NCBI RefSeq assembly: GCF_022009635.1
Contig: NZ_CP091716.1
Coordinates: 2,743,001-2,807,000, forward strand
Length of the DNA: 64,000 nucleotides
Direction of reading: 5' to 3'
Source of the DNA: Variovorax paradoxus
Lineage (GTDB): Bacteria > Pseudomonadota > Gammaproteobacteria > Burkholderiales > Burkholderiaceae_C
Shown here: piece after piece, positions 25,935 to 34,543 of the stretch
How the letters are laid out: every line of letters begins with the position of its first letter
How positions within the stretch are numbered: position 1 is the stretch's first letter
Notes under the pieces: generated by a model
The model's input: only the letters and a program-made list of their open reading frames with translations
Database searches by the model: none
Told to the model about the DNA's origin: nothing
Position numbers and translations under genes: made by a program

Positions 25935-26147
25935 TTACTGGCGCGGCTTGCCGCGCTTGAACAGCTCGACCACCACCAGCGCCGCGCCCAGCGCCAGCGC
26001 GAACCAGCCCACGATATAGGCGCCCGCCACCATCTCGAACCAGCGCGTGCCCTGCAGGAAGCGCGGCCCCAGCAGGACGGCGGCGCCGATCACGAGGCAG
26101 AGGATGCCGCGTTCGAGCGTGCGGAGTTGTCGTTTGGGTTGCGCCAT
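25935..26147 (-). CDS. Small two-helix membrane protein
   Basis: A 70-residue hypothetical with two hydrophobic stretches (GILCLVIGAAVLLGPRFL and MVAGAYIVGWFALALGAALVVVELF). Charged ends (MAQPKRQLRTLER and KRGKPRQ) suggest both termini are cytoplasmic. It starts at ATG 26147, 29 bp downstream of the beta-propeller lipoprotein stop, likely the same transcript. No family recognised. Confidence 0.6.
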   Translation of the reverse strand: MAQPKRQLRTLERGILCLVIGAAVLLGPRFLQGTRWFEMVAGAYIVGWFALALGAALVVVELFKRGKPRQ

Positions 26148-26176
26148 GGCTTGTGCTTCGTTCGGAAAGAGTGGAT

Positions 26177-27373
26177 TCAGTGCGTCATTGTCCCGCGCAT
26201 CGCGGCCGGATGGCCTTCCAACACGAATGACTTGCCCGTCGGCACCAGCGTGTCGCCGTCCAGCCGCAGGATGGTGATGTCCTTGTCGATGAAGTTGCCC
26301 ACGTACAGGTACTTGCCGTCGGCGCTCCACACCGCGCCTTCGGGCAGGCCACGCACCACCACTTCGTTGGCGCGGGTCACCTTCTTGCCGTCGATCTTCA
26401 GCAGCACCACCGAGCCGTTGCGGTTGTAGAAGTAGGCGTTCTTGGCCGCGTTGCTGCCGCGCAGGATCACCGCTACCGCATGCCTGCCGGTCGGGCTCAC
26501 GGCCAGCCCCTCGGGGCCGTCGCCGACCACCACCTTGTCGACCACGCGCGGCGGCGCGGCTTCCATGTCGATCACGCTCACCGTGTCGACCTGTCCGTCC
26601 GATGCGCCGGCATTGCCGTTGTCCGCCGTGAGCGCGAGCTTGCCGTCGGGCGTCACGTCGACGTTGTAAGGCCACAGGCCCGCCGCGAGGTCGAGCTTGT
26701 TGTAGCTGACCTTCTCGCCGTCCACGTCGATCAGCGCGATCTTGTGGCTCGGAAACTTGGCCGCCAGCGCGCGCCTGCCATCGGGTGTGAAGCGCACGTG
26801 CGCCACCGAGTCGCCCATGGCCACGGTGTCGATCAGCGTGACCTTCTTGCCCGCGATGCGCAGCACGCTCACCGAGTTGTCGGCGCGATTCGCCACCAGC
26901 GCCAGGTTGCCCGCCCGATTGATCGACAGGCCCGAGGGCTGCTTGCCGATCCGCAGCGTGTCCAGCAGCCTGGGCGGGGTGGTCGTCAGGTCGATCACGA
27001 ACAGGCGGTTGTCGGGCACCTGTTTGCGCACGCCGTTTTCCTCGACCACGTTGAGCGAGTTGGCGACCAGCGCGAGCGTTTCGCCGGGCGTGATGGCCAG
27101 GTTGGTCGGCGGGCCGGCGATGGTGTTGTCGAGCTGCAGCGTGCCCAGCACCTTGGGCGCGAGCGGGTCGGTGCCGATGTCGAGCACCTGCACGGTGTCG
27201 CGCCCCATGGGCCCGAGGATGACGGCGCCGGCGTCGTTCCACGACTGTTTTTCGTCGTTGGCCACCAGCATCAGCTGGCGCTGCGCCACGGTGGGCGTCA
27301 TGGAGGTGCAGCCGGCGAGCACGGCGACTGCGCCCAGGGCAAGGGCCGCGAGCGCGGCGGGGCGGATCTTCAT
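26177..27373 (-). CDS. Beta-propeller lipoprotein (YncE/YVTN-repeat family)
   Basis: A 398-residue protein with an N-terminal lipobox (VLAGC, Cys22), so it should be acylated and anchored in the envelope. The mature part has YVTN-type repeats of about 45-50 residues: ALVANSLNVVEE, NRLFVIDL, NLALVANRADNSVSVLRI, HKIALIDV, LYVGNFIDKDITILRL. This suggests a seven-bladed beta-propeller. No enzyme residues are obvious; the family binds DNA, metals or partner proteins. The start at 27373 directly precedes the signal peptide. Confidence 0.85.
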   Translation of the reverse strand: MKIRPAALAALALGAVAVLAGCTSMTPTVAQRQLMLVANDEKQSWNDAGAVILGPMGRDTVQVLDIGTDPLAPKVLGTLQLDNTIAGPPTNLAITPGETLALVANSLNVVEENGVRKQVPDNRLFVIDLTTTPPRLLDTLRIGKQPSGLSINRAGNLALVANRADNSVSVLRIAGKKVTLIDTVAMGDSVAHVRFTPDGRRALAAKFPSHKIALIDVDGEKVSYNKLDLAAGLWPYNVDVTPDGKLALTADNGNAGASDGQVDTVSVIDMEAAPPRVVDKVVVGDGPEGLAVSPTGRHAVAVILRGSNAAKNAYFYNRNGSVVLLKIDGKKVTRANEVVVRGLPEGAVWSADGKYLYVGNFIDKDITILRLDGDTLVPTGKSFVLEGHPAAMRGTMTH

Positions 27374-27475
27374 GGCGTCTGTCTCCGGTGTTGTTGTGGG
27401 CGCATGGTAGCGAACGGAACGACGGGGCCGCGCCCGGCACAATCGACCGACTCCACACCCGAGAGACGAAAGCCC

Positions 27476-27748
27476 ATGACCATCGAGATTTCGAAGGAAG
27501 CGCGCCAGCAGGCCATCACCTCCATCGAGCGCTATTTCCGCGAGAACATGGAAGAGCCGATCGGCAACATCGGCGCAGGTGCGCTGCTCGGCTTCTTCCT
27601 CGAGGAAGTCGGCCCGCTGGTCTACAACAAGGCCGTGGCCGAAGTGCAGGAGCGGCTGCAGCTGCGCATTTCGGAGATCGACCTCGAGGTGCACGAGGAC
27701 GAGTTCCAGTACTGGCGCAAGTACGACAAGCAGAAGAAGGGAAAGTAG
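27476..27748 (+). CDS. DUF2164 domain-containing protein
   Basis: A 90-residue helical protein. The core EARQQAITSIERYFRENMEEPIGNIGAGALLGFFLEEVGPLVYNKAVAEVQ is the DUF2164 signature; the C-terminus is charged (YWRKYDKQKKGK). Function unknown. The ATG at 27476 follows GAGAG, and the next gene begins 2 bp after its stop, so they are coupled. Confidence 0.93.
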   Translation: MTIEISKEARQQAITSIERYFRENMEEPIGNIGAGALLGFFLEEVGPLVYNKAVAEVQERLQLRISEIDLEVHEDEFQYWRKYDKQKKGK

Positions 27749-27750
27749 GC

Positions 27751-28578
27751 GTGTCGCCGTATCGCGGCATCGATCACGTCGTCATCCGGCTGCAGTCTGT
27801 CGAGGCGCTGCATGCGCTTTTTGCGCAGACTTTCGGCCTGCCGGTGTCGTGGCCCCTGCAGCACAGTCCGTTCGCCAGCTTTGGCTGGGTGAACGTCGGC
27901 AACACGAATCTCGAGTTCTGGGCCGCTGCACAGAACGACGACCTGCCGCAGGACGCCCAGCCGCCTCTGGTGCACGGCTTCGCGCTCGATCCGGGCGACC
28001 TCGGGGCCAGTGTTGCGCTGTTGGCAGCACGCGGCATCGCATGCAAGACGCCAAAGCCGTTTCGGACGCAGACATCCGAAGGCGCGTGGGTCACCAATTT
28101 CACGAATGCGGTGGTGCTCGACGTGTCGTCCGATGCGTGCTGCGTTTTCTTCTGCGAATGGGATGCGGAAGGAACGATTTATCCGTGGAAGGAGAAGCTC
28201 GATGCCGCACAGCGCAATGCTCGGGACAAGGCTGCGTTCGACGCATGCGGTGGCGGGCCGCTTGGGATCGTCGGGGTGCGTGAAGTGCGGCTTGCCGTGC
28301 CGGATGTGGATGAAGCCGGCAAGGCATGGCGGGCCCTGACGGGTTCTGATGGGGCGGATGCCATCGCCCTTACACCTGATGTCTCGTTGCGGCTCCTGCC
28401 GCGCGGTACACGCGGCTCCAGCATCGAGACGCTGACCTTCGGCGTTCGATCGTTGCCGGTCGCCAAGGCATTCCTGGCGCCGCGGCAGCTTCTGGAGGCA
28501 TCGCCCGACGGCGAATTGAGGCTGTCCCGCGCGGCCTGCGACGGACTGGATTTGCGGCTCGTGGAGGCTGGAGCGTAG
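27751..28578 (+). CDS. VOC-family (glyoxalase-like) protein
   Basis: A 275-residue protein with a vicinal-oxygen-chelate fold. It starts GTG (27751) with SPYRGIDHVVIRLQSVEALHALFAQTFGLPV, the typical first beta-alpha unit, and a second half (VREVRLAVPDVDEAGKAWRALTG) repeats the pattern, giving a two-module protein. The first His (GIDHV) could be a metal ligand; the full set is not clear. It is 2 bp behind the DUF2164 gene. Catalytic role unassigned. Confidence 0.78.
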   Translation: MSPYRGIDHVVIRLQSVEALHALFAQTFGLPVSWPLQHSPFASFGWVNVGNTNLEFWAAAQNDDLPQDAQPPLVHGFALDPGDLGASVALLAARGIACKTPKPFRTQTSEGAWVTNFTNAVVLDVSSDACCVFFCEWDAEGTIYPWKEKLDAAQRNARDKAAFDACGGGPLGIVGVREVRLAVPDVDEAGKAWRALTGSDGADAIALTPDVSLRLLPRGTRGSSIETLTFGVRSLPVAKAFLAPRQLLEASPDGELRLSRAACDGLDLRLVEAGA

Positions 28579-28680
28579 CGCCCGCACATCGCCTCGATTC
28601 CAAAAATGCTTCAAAACGTTGCAAAATTCGACGCCATGCACCTCCCACGCAATCTTCAAGGCTCCCCGCTTTCCTCCGTC

Positions 28681-29061
28681 ATGCGCACGCTGGCCGCTTT
28701 TTCGCTGGTCTTTGCCGCATCCATGGCCACGGCGCAGCAGAACCCCGCCGACTTCCCGCTCGACTCGGTCGGCTACCTGAACGAGGAACTGCCGCGCATG
28801 GAAGCCGCCATTGCCGCGAAGGACCGCAGCTTCTTCCATGATGCGATGGCGCGCACGGTGGAGTTTTCGGATCGCTGGGGCTTCAAGGTCAAGGCCAATC
28901 CGGACCTCGCGGCCTACCCGATGTGCACGGCGGCGGTCATGGACTACGTGGTGGTCGGCATGTGCAAGCTCACTCCCGGCGACGATGCCTGCGAGCCCGG
29001 TCTCGCGGCGCGCTTCGACAGCAACGTGAAGCGCTGCCGCGAGATCGCCGCCAGGAAATAG
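28681..29061 (+). CDS. Secreted hypothetical protein
   Basis: A 126-residue protein with a signal peptide (MRTLAAFSLVFAASMATAQ). The mature part NPADFPLDSVGYLNEELPRMEAAIAAKDRSFFHDAM is helical, and two of its three cysteines fall in MCTAAV and MCKLTPGDDACEPG with a last Cys in KRCREIA, so disulfides are possible. An in-frame start at 28606 would place the signal too far inside. It precedes the enoyl-CoA hydratase gene by 21 bp. No family recognised. Confidence 0.7.
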   Translation: MRTLAAFSLVFAASMATAQQNPADFPLDSVGYLNEELPRMEAAIAAKDRSFFHDAMARTVEFSDRWGFKVKANPDLAAYPMCTAAVMDYVVVGMCKLTPGDDACEPGLAARFDSNVKRCREIAARK

Positions 29062-29082
29062 ACAGAACACGGATTCCGCGCC

Positions 29083-29880
29083 ATGGACTACACCCGCTAT
29101 CAAACCCTTGCCATCACGCGCCGGGGCGCGAACGGCGCGGTGCTCGACATCCAGATGCGCGCGGCCAACGGCAAGCTGCCGACGGCCGGCCATGACGGCC
29201 ACCGCGAACTCGCCGAGATCTGGCGCGACGTGTCGGCCGACGACACGGCGCGCTGCGCGGTGCTGCGGGGCGAGGGGTTGGGCTTCTCGGGCGGCGGCGA
29301 CCTGGCGATGGTGCAGGACATGACCACCGACGACGCCGTGCGCCAGCGCGTGTGGCGCGAGGCGCGCGACCTGGTCTACAACATCATCAACTGCGACAAG
29401 CCCATCGTCAGCGCCATGCACGGCCCGGCCGTGGGCGCGGGGCTGGTGGCGGGCCTTCTGGCCGATATTTCCATTGCCACCAGGAACGCGAAGATCGTCG
29501 ACGGCCACACGCGCCTGGGCGTGGCGGCGGGCGACCATGCGGCCATCGTGTGGCCGCTGCTGTGCGGCATGGCCAAGGCCAAGTACCACCTGCTGCTGTG
29601 CGAGCCGGTGAGCGGCGAAGAGGCCGAGCGCATCGGCCTCGTGTCGCTCGCGGTGGACGAAGCCGACCTGCTGCCGCGCGCCTACGAGGTGGCCGACCGG
29701 CTCGCGGCCGGCAGCCAGAGCGCCATTCGCCTGACCAAGTACGCGCTGAACAACTGGCTGCGCCAGGCCGGCCCGACCTTCGACGCCTCGCTGGCGCTGG
29801 AATTCATGGGCTTCGCGGGCGCCGACGTGCGCGAGGGCGTCGCCTCGCTGCGCGAACGGCGCGCGCCGAACTTCGGCTGA
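29083..29880 (+). CDS. Enoyl-CoA hydratase/isomerase family protein
   Basis: A 265-residue crotonase-superfamily enzyme. The oxyanion-hole loops are seen in [18 protein letters not shown] (about residue 62) and [23 protein letters not shown] (about residue 112), the latter ending in the trimer helix. The usual catalytic Glu of true hydratases after the second loop is not obvious at the normal place ([19 protein letters not shown]), so the reaction could be isomerisation, hydrolysis or decarboxylation. It is followed by an intergenic hairpin repeat. Confidence 0.88.
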   Translation: MDYTRYQTLAITRRGANGAVLDIQMRAANGKLPTAGHDGHRELAEIWRDVSADDTARCAVLRGEGLGFSGGGDLAMVQDMTTDDAVRQRVWREARDLVYNIINCDKPIVSAMHGPAVGAGLVAGLLADISIATRNAKIVDGHTRLGVAAGDHAAIVWPLLCGMAKAKYHLLLCEPVSGEEAERIGLVSLAVDEADLLPRAYEVADRLAAGSQSAIRLTKYALNNWLRQAGPTFDASLALEFMGFAGADVREGVASLRERRAPNFG

Positions 29881-29900
29881 CTGGCTCTGGCTTCGCAAGG

Positions 29901-29953
29901 GACACCGCGGAACCGGCTTTGCCGGGCCGCTGGTGTCGCCCCCTGCAAGGGGG
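29901..29953. repeat. Intergenic hairpin (REP-like) element
   Basis: Between the hydratase and the DUF2817 remnant, GACACC (29901-29906) pairs with GGTGTC (29932-29937) around an inner CCGGC-TTT-GCCGG stem (29913-29925). CCCCCT (29939-29944) then pairs with AGGGGG (29948-29953). Such nested GC hairpins recur in intergenic DNA of Comamonadaceae, and this one could serve as a bidirectional terminator between two convergent genes. Confidence 0.7.
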
Positions 29954-30770
29954 TTGGCGAAGCGACACGAAGTGCGCGAAGACTGAGGGTTAGCTTGATT
30001 TGAGGCCCTGCAGCGTCTGCAGCAGAACCACACGCGTCTGGCCCAGCACCATGCTCTTCCATTCCTCGTTGTCGCAGTAGAACGCGTCGCGCAGTTGCTG
30101 GCGAATTTCGCGCTTCTGCGATTCGGGCGCTTCGGGATGGCGGCGCAGCCAGGTGTCGGCGCGCAGGCGGTTCAGCACTTCCAGGTCGGGCAGCGTGCCG
30201 AATTCCAGGCCCATGGGCGCGATGCGCGCGTTCGGGCACTCGTCGTAGGCGGTCGAGATGACCGGGCCCGACACGTCGGCCGAGGCCGAGTCGCCCGCGA
30301 AGGGCGCGAACACGTCGGCGCCCCACCAGGCGTGGGCCAGTGCGAGGTCTTCGGGCGTGTTGCGGCCCGGGTAGATCTTCTCGCCGTGGCCGTAGGGGCC
30401 CAGGCCCGTGTGCACGTCGATCCAGCCCAGGTGCGTGGCCGAGGCGGCGTATTTGCGCAGGATCTTGCGGATGGTGCCGTTGCTCCACGAAGGCGCGGTG
30501 CCGCCGTAGAACAAGCCGTTCGGCGAGGTGTACTGGCCCTTGGTCACGGCCGCGCGGAAGGCTGTCATGCCGTGCTTCTGGATGTAGGCGCCCACGGCCG
30601 CCTCGTCGGCCGGCGTGGGCGGCCAGCTTGCCGGCAGCACCAGCGGCTCGACCTCGGCATACGCGGCGTTCACCGGCAGCGGCGCATTGAAGTCGATGTG
30701 GTTGCGGTTCAGGTCGATGTTGTCTTCGTTGGTGCGGTGCAGGTGCGAAAAACCGTGCGGGTTGACGGCA

Positions 30771-30776
30771 TGCACC
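30771..30776. repeat. Target-site duplication, left copy (TGCACC)
   Basis: TGCACC at 30771-30776 abuts the left end of the element and is repeated at 32724-32729 beside the right end. Removing one copy restores the reading frame of the interrupted gene. Confidence 0.92.
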
Positions 30777-32723
30777 CCCGAGTTCGACACCAAACCGCCG
30801 TTTTCCGATGTTTTCGCGGACCGGTGCCATATGAATCAAGCACTTAGCTGAGGCGTTTTGATTTTTATGTAGTGGCAATGTTTTATTGCTGATGTGTTGG
30901 CAATTGCCCGTATTTTTTTGCTACACTTCTTCTATGTTCATCAAGCTCACCCGCTCAGGCGGCCACACCTACGCCCAGTTGGTGGAGTCCTTCCGAGACG
31001 AACACGGCAAACCCCGCCAGCGCACGCTGGCCACCATCGGGCGGGTGGACGAAACAGATGGACAAGTCGACTCACTGCTGGGCGGTCTGCTTCGCGCCAA
31101 GGGTCGCTCACTGAGTGAGACATCCGTTCCCCAGGTGCGTTTTGAATCCGCACTGGCCCTGGGCGATGTCTGGGCGCTGGATCAACTCTGGCACGAGTTG
31201 GGTTTCGATGGCTTGGCTGCTGTCTTTCGCCGCGCACGCTTTACCAACCCCATCGAGCATGCCCTGCGGGTGATGGTCTTTAACCGGCTGTGCGACCCCG
31301 ACTCCAAGCTCGGGGTGCTGCGCTGGCTGCAAACCGTCAGCATGCCGGGTATCGATGCAGAGGCACTCACCCACCAGCAACTGCTGCGCAGCATGGATGC
31401 GCTCATGGACCACCAGGACGCGGTGGATGAATGCGTGGCGGGCCTTTGCGCCCGCTGATTGATGAGGATCTGTCGGTGGTGTTCTACGACCTGACCACCA
31501 TCCGCGCCCAAGGACTGAGCCAGCAAGAGGGTGACGTGCGCCGCTATGGGATGTCCAAGGAAGGCATGGTGGTGCGCCAATTCATGCTCGGCGTGGTGCA
31601 AACAGCCGACGGCATGCCTATCTATCACGAGGTGTTTGCGGGCAACACAGCCGAGGCACCGACGTTGGAGCCGACCTTGAAGAAGGTGATGGCGCGTTAC
31701 CCGCACATCCGCCGCCTGGTGGTGGTGGCTGACCGTGGGCTGCTTTCGCTGGACAACATAGAGGCCTTGTCCGAGTTGCGCTTGTCGGGTGGGGCCAGCG
31801 GATCAACCGATCAAGCGCTGGAGTTCATCCTGGCAGTGCCGGGGCGGCGCTATGGCGAGTTCGCAGACATACTGGAGCCGATCAACGCCCGAGCCCGAGC
31901 CCGCGCATCAGAGCAAGAAACGACAGAAGAGACTATCGATGAGGCGCAATGGCAGGGTCTTCGTCTGGTGGCGGCCCATAACCCGCAGCAGGCGGCCGAG
32001 CAGACTGCCAGTCGTCAGGCGCGCATTGACCAATTGCGCCAGCGCGCCGACCAGCTGGTGGGCAAGCTCGATTCGCAAGATGCAGGCAAGGCACACCGGG
32101 GTAGAAAGCTGTCTGATGCGGGTGTGACGGCACGCTTCTTCCATGAGGTGAGCGAGGCGCACCTCAAGCGCATCATCAAGGTCGATTTGCATGCCGATCT
32201 GTTCACGTATGACATCGACCAGGCAGCTCTGGCCCGCGCCCAGGCGATGGATGGCAAGCTGCTGCTGGTGACCAACGTGGCGGACTTGACACCCAAAGAG
32301 GTGGTGCAGCGCTACAAGGCACTGGCAGACATCGAACGGGGATTTCGGGTGCTGAAGTCGGAGATCGAGATTGCGCCGGTGTTCCACCGCCTGCCCGAGC
32401 GCATCAAGGCGCATGCGAGCATTTGCATGCTGGCCCTGATCCTGTACCGCGTGATGCGCCAGCGCCTGAAGATGAGTGGCAGCGATTTGTCACCGGAGGC
32501 TGCCCTGGCGGACTTGCGGCGAATTCAGCGCCACCGTGTGAGCATCAACAATGCCGCGCCCATTGCGGGCGTCTCTTCCATCGTCCAACGCCAGACCGAT
32601 GTGCTGGCCGCACTGAAGATCAAAAAACCCCAGCAAGACACCCAATTGAGCCTGCTGTAGTGGCAGCCGAGAGTCTTGGCCCATACAAATCAAGCACTTA
32701 GCGCGGTTGGTGTCGAACTCGGG
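30777..32723 (+). mobile_element. IS1634-family insertion sequence, 1947 bp
   Basis: The element is bounded by perfect 17-bp inverted ends: CCCGAGTTCGACACCAA at 30777-30793 and its complement at 32707-32723 (one extra A then extends the match to CCGC). It is flanked by a 6-bp duplication, as usual for the family. It contains one transposase gene on the plus strand, broken by a frameshift. Its base composition is less GC-rich than the surroundings. It lies within the DUF2817 hydrolase gene in the opposite orientation. Confidence 0.94.
30934..32660 (+). pseudogene. IS1634-family transposase with an internal -1 frameshift
   Basis: Transposase of 575 residues if read through. Segment one runs from ATG 30934 (MFIKLTRSGGHTY) and stops at TGA 31456-31458; segment two continues in the -1 frame from about 31446. 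The family sequence VAGLLRPLIDEDLSVVFYDLTT is recovered if the ribosome reads CTT then TTG, or if one base is restored in GGCCTTTGCGCC. DDE residues are recognisable: Asp in FYDLTT, Asp in VVVADRGLL, Glu in YKALADIERGFRVLKS. All fall in segment two. IS1634 transposases normally form one frame, so this is more likely a one-base deletion than a programmed shift, but the latter is not excluded. Confidence 0.87.
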
Positions 32724-32729
32724 TGCACC
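32724..32729. repeat. Target-site duplication, right copy (TGCACC)
   Basis: Second copy of the 6-bp duplication, directly outside the right inverted end of the IS1634-type element and inside the N-terminal half of the DUF2817 gene. Confidence 0.92.
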
Positions 32730-33086
32730 AGCAGCAGCGCCACGCCGGCCTGTTCCAGGCGCGAGAGCAGGTCGGCGTCGTTCAGCGTGGCGACTTGCGC
32801 GCCGGAGCCGCTGAAGCCTTCGGGGCCGTGCGTGCCCGAGGTCACGAGCAGCAGCTTCTTCGCGTCGATGGGGCCGATCAGCGCGACGTCGGTGGCCAGC
32901 TCTTCGCCGAGTGCGCCGCGGTGGGCCTCGAGCACGAACGATTCGACGGTCGCGCCGCGCTGGGCGGCGGCCTCGAGGAACTTGGCGCGGGCTTCGACGT
33001 ACGTGCCCGAGAAATGCCGCGTGGCGGCGGAGCGTTGGGTTGGCATGAGGTGGGGACTCCTGTGCTTGGAATGTTGGGAAGAATCT

Positions 33087-34409
33087 TCAGGCCGAGGCCG
33101 CGTGGGCGCCCGCGGCGTCGATGTCGCGGCCCGTATGGTCGCGCAGCCAGAGCAGGCCGATCAGCGAGACGACCGTCATCGCCACCAGATACCAGGCCGG
33201 TGCCAGCTTGCTGCCCGTGGCGTTCAGCAGCCAGGTGCTGATGAAGGGCGCGAAGCCGCCGAAGAGGGCCACGCCCACGCTGTACACCAGCGACATGCCG
33301 CTCGCGCGCACCGCCTTCGGGAACATCTCCGGCAGCATCGTGATGCCGGGCACCGTCTGCACCACCAGGCCGAAGCTGAACACGCCGAGCACCACGAACA
33401 GCACCGTGGGCGTGGGCGAAGCGTTGAGCCACAGGAAGCCCGGGTAGATGAGCACGGCCAGCGCGATGCGGCTCCACAGGATGAGCGGCTTGCGGCCCAC
33501 CACGTCCGACAGCTTGCCCACGAAGGGCGCGAACGCGAAGGAGATGAGGCCCGTGAGCGCGGCGCCGAACAGCGCCACCGACGGCGTGAACCCGAGCTCG
33601 CGCACCGCGTAGGTCGGCATGTAGAACGTGACCACGTAGGCGGCCGTGGTGCCGCCCACCAGCGTGAGGATGGCGGCCAGCACCGTCTTGCCGTGCTGCG
33701 TGCAGACGATCTTCAGGCTGCTTTCGCGCGGCGCGGCGGCTTCGGCCGGCGAGATGTGCAGCGACTCTTCGAGGTGGCGGCGGATGTACATGCCCACCGG
33801 CGCGATCAGCATGCCGATCACGAAAGGCACGCGCCAGCCCCAGCTCTGCATGGCTTCGGCCGAGAGCGCGGTGGTGAGCACGCCCACCACCACGGCGCCC
33901 ATCAGCACGCCCAGGCCCTGGCTTGCGAACTGCCAGCTCGCCATGTAGCCGCGATTGGCCGGCGTGGCGTGCTCGACCAGCAGGGTGGTCGATGCGCCCA
34001 CCTCGCCGCCGGCCGAGAAACCCTGGATGAGCCGCGCCAGCACGATGACGATCGGCGCCGCGACGCCGATGCTCGCGTAGGTCGGCGTGAACGCGATCAG
34101 CGCGCAGCCCAGGGCCATCAGGAAGATGGTGAGCGTCATGGCCTTCTTGCGGCCCGCCCGGTCGGCGTACGCGCCGATGATGATGCCGCCCAGCGGCCGC
34201 ATGATGAAGCCCACGCCGAAGCTCGCCACCGTCAGCAGCAGTTGCCCGTAGGAATTGAAGGTCGGAAAGAAGAGCTTGCCGATCACGAGCGCCAGGAAGC
34301 CGTAGACGGTGAAGTCGAAGAACTCCAGCCCGTTGCCGATGGTGGTGGCAACGATGGTCTGGCGCCGGCGCGCGGGGCTCGATGCCGGCGGGTTGCTTGG
34401 GATGCTCAT
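33087..34409 (-). CDS. MFS transporter, metabolite:H+ symporter (MHS) type
   Basis: A 440-residue twelve-helix carrier of the MHS family (relatives of ProP, ShiA, KgtP). Diagnostic parts are TTIGNGLEFFDFTVYGFLALVIGKLFFP in helix 1, the loop GAYADRAGRKKAMTLTIFLMALG, and RLIQGFSAGGEVGASTTLLVEHA in helix 4. It imports a carboxylate or zwitterion with protons. The divergent LysR gene (134 bp away) probably controls it, and the DUF2817 hydrolase gene 40 bp downstream, now broken, was probably co-transcribed. The substrate is unknown. Confidence 0.94.
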   Translation of the reverse strand: MSIPSNPPASSPARRRQTIVATTIGNGLEFFDFTVYGFLALVIGKLFFPTFNSYGQLLLTVASFGVGFIMRPLGGIIIGAYADRAGRKKAMTLTIFLMALGCALIAFTPTYASIGVAAPIVIVLARLIQGFSAGGEVGASTTLLVEHATPANRGYMASWQFASQGLGVLMGAVVVGVLTTALSAEAMQSWGWRVPFVIGMLIAPVGMYIRRHLEESLHISPAEAAAPRESSLKIVCTQHGKTVLAAILTLVGGTTAAYVVTFYMPTYAVRELGFTPSVALFGAALTGLISFAFAPFVGKLSDVVGRKPLILWSRIALAVLIYPGFLWLNASPTPTVLFVVLGVFSFGLVVQTVPGITMLPEMFPKAVRASGMSLVYSVGVALFGGFAPFISTWLLNATGSKLAPAWYLVAMTVVSLIGLLWLRDHTGRDIDAAGAHAASA

Positions 34410-34543
34410 GTCTCTCCAGTGTGTGCTTGCTTTGTGTGGATGTCTGCCAAAGGTTTCTATGCCCCTGGCCGCGCCGGATGCTAGAGACTCGTCGCTGTCA
34501 TGAAAAGACAATAATTGGGTCATAACGATAACTTTTGGTTGTC

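Larger units (their letters stand above)
29990..33046 (-). pseudogene. DUF2817 (M14-like) metallo-hydrolase, split by an IS element
   Basis: The 5' part (33046-32724) starts MPTQRSAATRHFSGTYVEARAKFL and carries the HxxE zinc motif (H73, E76 in TSGTHGPEGFSG). The 3' part (30770-29990) starts [23 protein letters not shown] and carries the third zinc ligand, His of [12 protein letters not shown]. Together they make one DUF2817 (carboxypeptidase-like) protein. Deleting 30777-32723 plus one copy of the 6-bp target duplication leaves 1104 bp, exactly 368 codons with no stop, reading [12 protein letters not shown] across the join. As it stands the zinc site is split between two pieces, so the gene is inactive. 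It follows the MHS transporter gene by 40 bp and was probably its operon partner. Confidence 0.95.

Noticed and set aside
30849..32680. Nested insertion of an inner IS into an outer MITE, with the 22-bp direct repeat as a target duplication
   Set aside because: The sequences just inside the direct repeats (TGAGGCGTTT and the complement GCCAAGACTC) are not inverted copies, the repeat carries mismatches, and the outer 17-bp inverted ends with a 6-bp duplication already explain the insertion and restore the hydrolase frame.
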